This document shows positions 58,389 to 64,000 of a stretch of DNA of 64,000 nt, piece by piece (positions within the stretch are counted from its first letter, which is position 1; every line of letters begins with the position of its first letter). The stretch comes from Gnetum montanum (taxonomy: Eukaryota > Streptophyta > Gnetopsida > Gnetales > Gnetaceae). The stretch is taken from positions 59,353 through 123,352 of the forward strand of contig MNCI01034267.1 in NCBI GenBank assembly GCA_015680685.1, in the 5' to 3' direction. Below the pieces are notes generated by a model. It had not been told where the DNA came from. It saw only the letters and a list, made by a program, of their open reading frames with translations, and did no database searches. A program made the translations under genes and the position numbers.

Positions 58389-60305
58389 GGACTAAGCACT
58401 CCAAGGATTCAAGCTCTTTGGATTTTATTACAATGAATAATTTTACTTGATTCAAACTATGAAACATAATAATATGGTTGAAATAAAAATAAAACAATGT
58501 TGAAATAGATGAAAAAACTAAGATAGCATGAGGTCAAGCATAAAATAAAAATGAGAAAGATGAAACAATGATATGGAGGAAGCTTTCATTGTATCATTTA
58601 TTCATATAATTTTCAGATGCTCTTCTATGTCAACTTATTCTTAATTCCTCAAGGAAGAAGAGAGATCTCATTCAAATAGAAATAGAAATGGGAGAATATT
58701 TAAGAGCATAATTACTTTTTTGATGGTTGCAAATGACTTAATCTAATTCCATATAAATTACCATGAGAGGAGAGTTGTAATCCAACACATGAAAGAGTGT
58801 CACATATGTACTTTGTACTTTGTGTAATTCCAACATACAAATGAGAAGTAATTGTATTCATGATTGGTCCAAAGGAAGAGATGAGTATCACTTAGCACTA
58901 GAGAACCCACATTTAACTTCATTTGGCTATGTTTTGTCACACATTTATCAACAACACATATAGAGATACACAGGGAAAAAAAGAAAAAACACTTGACTAC
59001 ACATAGAATATTACAATGCCACACATATTATGTAATACACATACAAATATCTATCTAATGACTTAGAAAATCAAATATACAATATTAAAGGAAAGCACAG
59101 ATTATTCTACAAATATTGTAATTGAACATAGTTGCTCTAAATAATTATTAGTGTTATGCAATCCTAGTGTTTTTGTTAGTAAATTAATTTTTGGTTTTTA
59201 AAACTCATGATGACATTCTTTAATGAAGTTATATTATTTATTGTACTAATAAGAAAACCAATGTACACTGTATTGATGATTGTATAAATGATTTAATGTT
59301 AATTTTGTTATATATTGTTTTATTATATCTTCTATGATTATATTGCTCATAGTCACATCTATTTTATACTAATATATTAAAAATTTGTTTAGATATACTC
59401 ATTACATTATAAGCTTTACTCTTTGTATGTTAATGTTCTCTACTTATTTACATAGATAAAATAATAATAAACTATTTAGATAAATCAAATATTAAGATAA
59501 ATAGCTTGTTACAGAAGGCTAAGATAGAACTTAAATAATGAGACATCTAGAAGAATAGAGACTTCATTTACTTTTTAATAATTATTTAAACAATTTTAAA
59601 AAGTAATACTAAGATTGTATTGTATATGATGTTATTCCAGTTGATTTTATATATGTTATTCTTGATAGATATTGTAAATTTGATGCTAATATTAGGTTTA
59701 ATTGAAGCACAAATATATGGAACCTATTAAAAAATGACATGAATCATATCTTTATGTCTCTTTCAAATGAAGAAATCTATAGATACTTCAAGGCAAGTTC
59801 CTTCTTAAATGTTCTAAGGAAGAAAAAATATCTCCAAGAATGAACCAGGTAGTTTTGACTATGCAATTCTAACCATAAAGTCATCTTCATTAACTCAAAA
59901 ATAAGAAAAAATTAGGCTATTTTCATCCTTTCATCCAAGTATTCATGATGAATATTAATCTAGTTGGTCACATTGATGCTAAAGATCTTGCTTCATGAAC
60001 ACATCAATGTTGATGCAAGCACAATAAATGCCTATATAGGTGCATGAACACATTGCATTTATGACATCATTCATTCATATCCTTAGCTCTACTCTTATTG
60101 TTTGTTTCTGTAAAAGTTAGAAATTTTCATTGAGTGCTCATATCATGAATTGAGTGGATTGTACAATATTTTATTCAAGTGTTGATGTCCTTGGATACAT
60201 TTTCATGGTAGAAATAAAATTAAGATATACTTCTTTCATTGTAACTTTTGGCTTAGTATTTAATATGTTAATTTGTAATTTACTTGTTCTTTTAATTTCA
60301 AATTA
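58389..60305. other. Intergenic region, no gene seen
   Basis: Very AT-rich, stops in all frames. Nothing recognisable. The last bases before El-8 (60306-60310, CTTAG) should be one copy of its target duplication. Confidence 0.45.
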
Positions 60306-60310
60306 CTTAG

Positions 60311-61232
60311 TGATGAGCAGCGAGGTACCCCTACGCTCAACCATACGAATCACAAGTGTTCATGCACGATCCAGTTAAATTTTGTGGATGGGACTAGTTG
60401 TGGCATCTAGATCGTTATGCCTTGATTGTAGTTTGCTATCTTCCCACTTGGACTAGTGGTAGATTTGTCATGTATGGTTTAGTCCAAAGTAAGGCATATG
60501 ATGTTGTTCCTAATTTTACACTACTCCTGATGATGATAAAAAGCTAAAGTAATTAAACTAATGGATAATGTAAAGTAAAATCTAACTAGCCTATGTTCAA
60601 TGAGTATCCACCCTTAATCATCCATATACATCTTGGACTTCATGAGACTACTTTTGGGATGGCCAAGCGTATGTCACTGGGTGTACCAAATAATACACTT
60701 CTGGGTTACCAAGTACTTTCACTTAAATGCTCGTGATTAACGCATACACATTCTACTTAATAACAAGAATAGTATTTAACAATAAATGAAAACAATTAAC
60801 AAAAGAAAATAGTAAATAATTAACAATTAAAAGTCATAATAATCTAAGTGTATGCTACAATGATGGAAGTAATCTTGATCTTTATTGCTAGTCATGTAAT
60901 GTGTCCAAGTACATCACAATTGAACAAAGGTATTGTACGATTACAAACATCACTATGCAGGCATGCACTGGGAATATTCTAACTTTGGAGAAAACAGGCT
61001 ACAAGAGCTCTACTACTTTGATTGAAAAACTATATGGAAATTATGAGCTCAGGCCCTATATTTATAGACCAGAGTTTACCCTATGACGTTGGGTATCCAA
61101 CGTCGTGTCCTAGCTTCGATGTCACGTATGTGAAGTTAGGGCTCCAACGTCGAGGCATTGATACAAGGCTCTGATGTCAAGGCTTTGACATCAAGGATCT
61201 GACATCAAGGCTAGGAAAAACATGACTCATCA
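60311..61232 (-). repeat. El-8 3' LTR
   Basis: 922 bp, TGATGAGC...GACTCATCA on the plus strand. Reversed TATA at 61057-61066. Between TATA and the outer end (61073-61215) lie CCAACGTCG/GACGTTGG palindromes and TGACATCAAGG repeats, a module different from the GATATC type. TACCCCCA, the reversed polypurine tract, follows at 61233-61240. Confidence 0.85.
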
Positions 61233-63290
61233 TACCCCCATGATTGAGTGAAAATTCGTCCTCAAGTTAAAAAAAAATGAGGAACAAGTTTCTTACAAAA
61301 TATTGGATAGGTATGGGATTATTGACTAACATACAAACTGACTGAGGTGGAATAGACAAATGCTGAGTGCCTAAGTGTATGGAGTTACAAGCTTTACAAA
61401 ATCAGGTGTTCATGATAAGAGAAGTGAACACCCTAGAGAACATTAACATCCAACACCTCTTGGCAGTTGAAGAATGAGAGAGGAGAGATCCAACGAGCAT
61501 GAATGATCCTCATTGTGTGGCACTGCTACATCATCCTTGGTGAAGATAGTCCTACTTCCAATTCATGCTTTCCACTGCAATCACAAAGGAATCATAAATT
61601 AGTATGCAATGTGTAACACATAGCTATTAAGTACCTTACCTCTTTGGTGATTACACTCGACTAGGTTGTGATTGTGGTAGATTGATTACCTTTAGTAGTG
61701 TTAGCGGTAAGGTTGACAAATAGGGTCAAATAGATAAGTGGTCCATTAAACTTGAAAAATTTTGATGCAAGGAAATATTTGAAGAGGGTGTAAGAATTCA
61801 GAACAATAAAAAGGAAAGTTCACTAAAAAATGTTGTGAAGATGTGCACAATTGGATGTCATTGATGGGGTAAAGAAAAGGATTTGATTGTAAGAGTGTCT
61901 AAGGGTAAAGAACTTAACTAACCCAACCAAAAGATATGCAAGTGGGTCCTCCCCAAACTACGTACAAGTCTTTTATGCCATTGCATAACTTCAAACCAAA
62001 GAGTCCATGGGCTTTGTGGATGATTAATGGTTACAGAAGGTTAAGTACAAAAACCCAGAAGAAACTAACTAAGAATTTTGACACATCAAACCAAGACATT
62101 GAATCAAGAACATAAAACTAGTAGTGAGGTGAAACATGGAAAGCATAGATGGATGAGAGAGAGTGGAGTGAAGTTCCTGATTAAGGTCACATGAAGTCCC
62201 TTGTGGATTTTGTGGTTAAATGACTTGATAATATCCATCCTTATTCTAGACCAAAACCAACCACATTCAGTGACTTCGTATCGACATTCTAAGACCAATT
62301 CATCACCTAAGACACTAGAGTGCTCCCATAGAACAACCACCATTCCTTATTAAAGAAGAAGTAGGAAGTGAGGAAGGGCCTTAGTTAGAGGGGACTAGTC
62401 CCATAACTAGTGCTTGTAACCTATTTATTTTGTCTAAGGGGTGTGCTTTTAATTCTCATTATTTTTTTTTGAAATGGAAACTACACCATGCAAAGACATA
62501 GGCATTTATTTTGTCCAAGGGGTGTGCTTTGAATCCTCATCTTTTCTCTTTTTTTTTTCTTTTCTTGATGAGAACCACACCATGTAAGGACATACGCATT
62601 CATTTTGTCCAAGGGGTGTGCTTTGAATCCTCATCATTTTTTTTCTGATGAGAACCATAGCATGCAAGAACTTATTCAACTTTCTTTTATTAGATGATAC
62701 GGAATGGTAAGAAATTCATGAAAACACACATGCACCCAAGCAAATAGAAAAGCACAAAGAATACTGAATCCCCTTAAACCCACTCTCTATTCAAACCTTT
62801 GAATCCTTCCCAATTTTGAAAAGTACCAAAGTCACAAATTTATTAAAGTTTTATTAGTGAAAAAGGGGCTGCACATTTCCAAAATAAGGAAAACCATAGA
62901 GTTTGTGGATGGGTGGATGTCGTGGACTCACTGCCTATTGTATGAAAAAGAAACCATGTCCTAATCATCTATAACAAAATTCAAAGCTAGAAACTAGACA
63001 CCAACAATCAAATAACAAAATAATACATAACACCATTAAGCAATGCATTATCACTGTACTTGGCACTTATGAATAAAAAGTTAGAAAATCACACCAAAAT
63101 AAAAGAAAATATAAAAGAAAGTGTAAAATATTCAAGAAATAGTAAATGTGCTAATGATGGTGTAAAACAAAAATTAGAAAAGATTAATAACATGAAAACA
63201 AGAAAATGTAAAATAAAGAATGTGTAAAACAAAAAGTTGTAAAATAAAAAGATGAAAAAAACTTAAGAATATTGCAAACTAGAATGGGAA
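61233..63290 (-). other. El-8 internal non-coding region and ORF2 relic
   Basis: Read on the minus strand it holds the conserved blocks of the family: GGCCCTTCCTCACTTCCTAC near 62375-62350, GGGGAGGACCCACTTGCAT at 61957-61936, the acceptor-like TTTGTGATTGCAG at 61587-61575, and TGAGGACGAATTTTCACTC at 61266-61249 before the polypurine tract. After the acceptor only about 330 bp remain, without a convincing ORF2 frame. Confidence 0.55.
62420..62670 (-). repeat. Tandem repeat in El-8, ~90 bp unit, three copies
   Basis: Copies start near 62423, 62504 and 62599 with ATTTTGTCCAAGGGGTGTGC, each followed by a T-rich tract and GATGAGAACCACACCATGC. El-2 (near 3960-4040) and El-4 (near 23000-23090, reversed) have a single copy. 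Confidence 0.8.
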
Positions 63291-64000
63291 ATAACCTCCA
63301 CAACAACATTTGGCCATGAGAAGGATTAATAAGTGGATAAATAGGATCCATGCATGTATGAAACGTTGGGAACCTTTCATGCCCCAGCCACTTGGTGTCT
63401 ATTGGTGGTGTGGTGGCCGAGTAGAAAAATTGTTGGTCAAACACCTAATTGTTATATGTATGATGGGTCAAGATATGAGTCATGTTAAAATTATGGATGA
63501 CTGGCCCACTATTTTACCCTTGAGGATGAGATGGTATGCATGGATTCATTTGTCTCCCCACATTTGTAGATTCATTGGTTGGATGTAGGATTAGAGTACG
63601 AACAGATGGTGGCCCTTATGTATGGTTGGAGGACGTTGGTTTAGAAAAGGAAGGTGGTGCACTAGGTTGGTCTTGTGCTTGCTCAGATGCTGCAAGGGGT
63701 TCACATGTGTTTTGCTTTGGCTTACGACCTTTCCTCCAGAAGGGGCATTTTTGGCGTTGTGGTTAGGACCCATTGGTGTCAATGTGTATTTGTACATTGT
63801 AGCACAAGTAGCATTCCTTGGTTGATATTAAGGTGCTGAACCTTCCTAAGTTGTTGGTGATGGCATATAAGGAGATGGATAATGAGAATATGGAGGGTAA
63901 GTTGAATGGTAAGAAGCATGAGGGGGTGATCCTTCAAGGGATGTCATGTATTGATGGTATTTGAGAGAGTGGTAGTAGCAATTTGAAGTGGAGGATGCTG
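63291..64000 (-). pseudogene. El-8 gag C-terminal tail
   Basis: Minus-strand translation, with frame changes, matches the El-1/El-5 tail: Pro/Ser/Tyr-rich segment, a linker region near 63760-63690, then NPCIPSH (about 63540), FDQQFF, KWLGHERFPTFHTCMDPIYPLINPSHG (63380-63310). It confirms that the tail directly precedes non-coding DNA with no protease or RT. Confidence 0.65.

Larger units (their letters stand above)
60311..64000 (-). mobile_element. El-8: pol-less element, 3' part, runs off the window
   Basis: On the minus strand: gag tail (64000-63291), non-coding region, ORF2 start site relic, polypurine tract, 3' LTR (61232-60311). Gene order and gag tail match El-1 and El-5. The remaining gag, PBS and 5' LTR lie to the right of the window, where a second CTTAG should follow. 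Confidence 0.8.

Overview
This is nuclear DNA from a land plant, most likely a seed plant; I cannot name the species. It is AT-rich, has no bacterial-type gene packing, and consists mostly of decayed LTR retrotransposons around one intron-rich host gene. That gene (26702-36810, + strand, nine exons, 348 residues after splicing) encodes the plant homologue of ZFPL1, a Golgi zinc-finger membrane protein. Every intron is GT-AG, the exon phases fit, and the frame is open to a natural stop, so it is probably functional.

Layout. At 1-12420 three LTR elements are nested. El-1 (+, 1-3884, entering from the left) sits in El-2 (-, 3885-11408, the only copy with gag, protease, RT, RNase H and integrase), which sits in El-3 (-, 11409-12420, gag start plus LTR). 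At 12950-16430 lie a ~376 bp tandem repeat and a degenerate ~128 bp satellite whose units carry a hairpin. El-4 (+, 18200-24851, TSD CCTAT) has lost RT to integrase and has a scrambled, N-joined 3' LTR. The ZFPL1 gene follows, with LINE, LTR-gag and tandem-repeat debris in intron 5 and a SINE in intron 8. An old Ty3/gypsy remnant comes next, then El-5 (+, 39104-47740, TSD ACATT), complete at both ends but without pol. At 50805-58383 is a decayed Tekay/Del-like chromovirus (El-6) with a solo LTR (El-7) nested in it. El-8 (-, 60311 to the window end) closes the region.

Relationships. El-1 to El-5 and El-8 share LTR ends (TGATGA...TCATCA), and the PBS positions that can be seen match tRNA-Asp. 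El-2 and El-4 have Athila-like proteins. El-1, El-5 and El-8 form a pol-less lineage: Athila-type gag, a distinctive gag tail in place of pol, and a second gene behind a conserved splice-acceptor-like site. In El-5 that second gene is about 930 codons, with a domain resembling the plant-transposon/Athila-associated domain followed by a long coiled coil. All gene copies in these elements carry stops or frameshifts, so none looks active. The pol-less lineage and the varied palindromic modules just upstream of the LTR TATA boxes are the most unusual content. Single Ns at 11562, 23840, 24093, 24332, 24582, 24716 and 24816 mark assembly joins.
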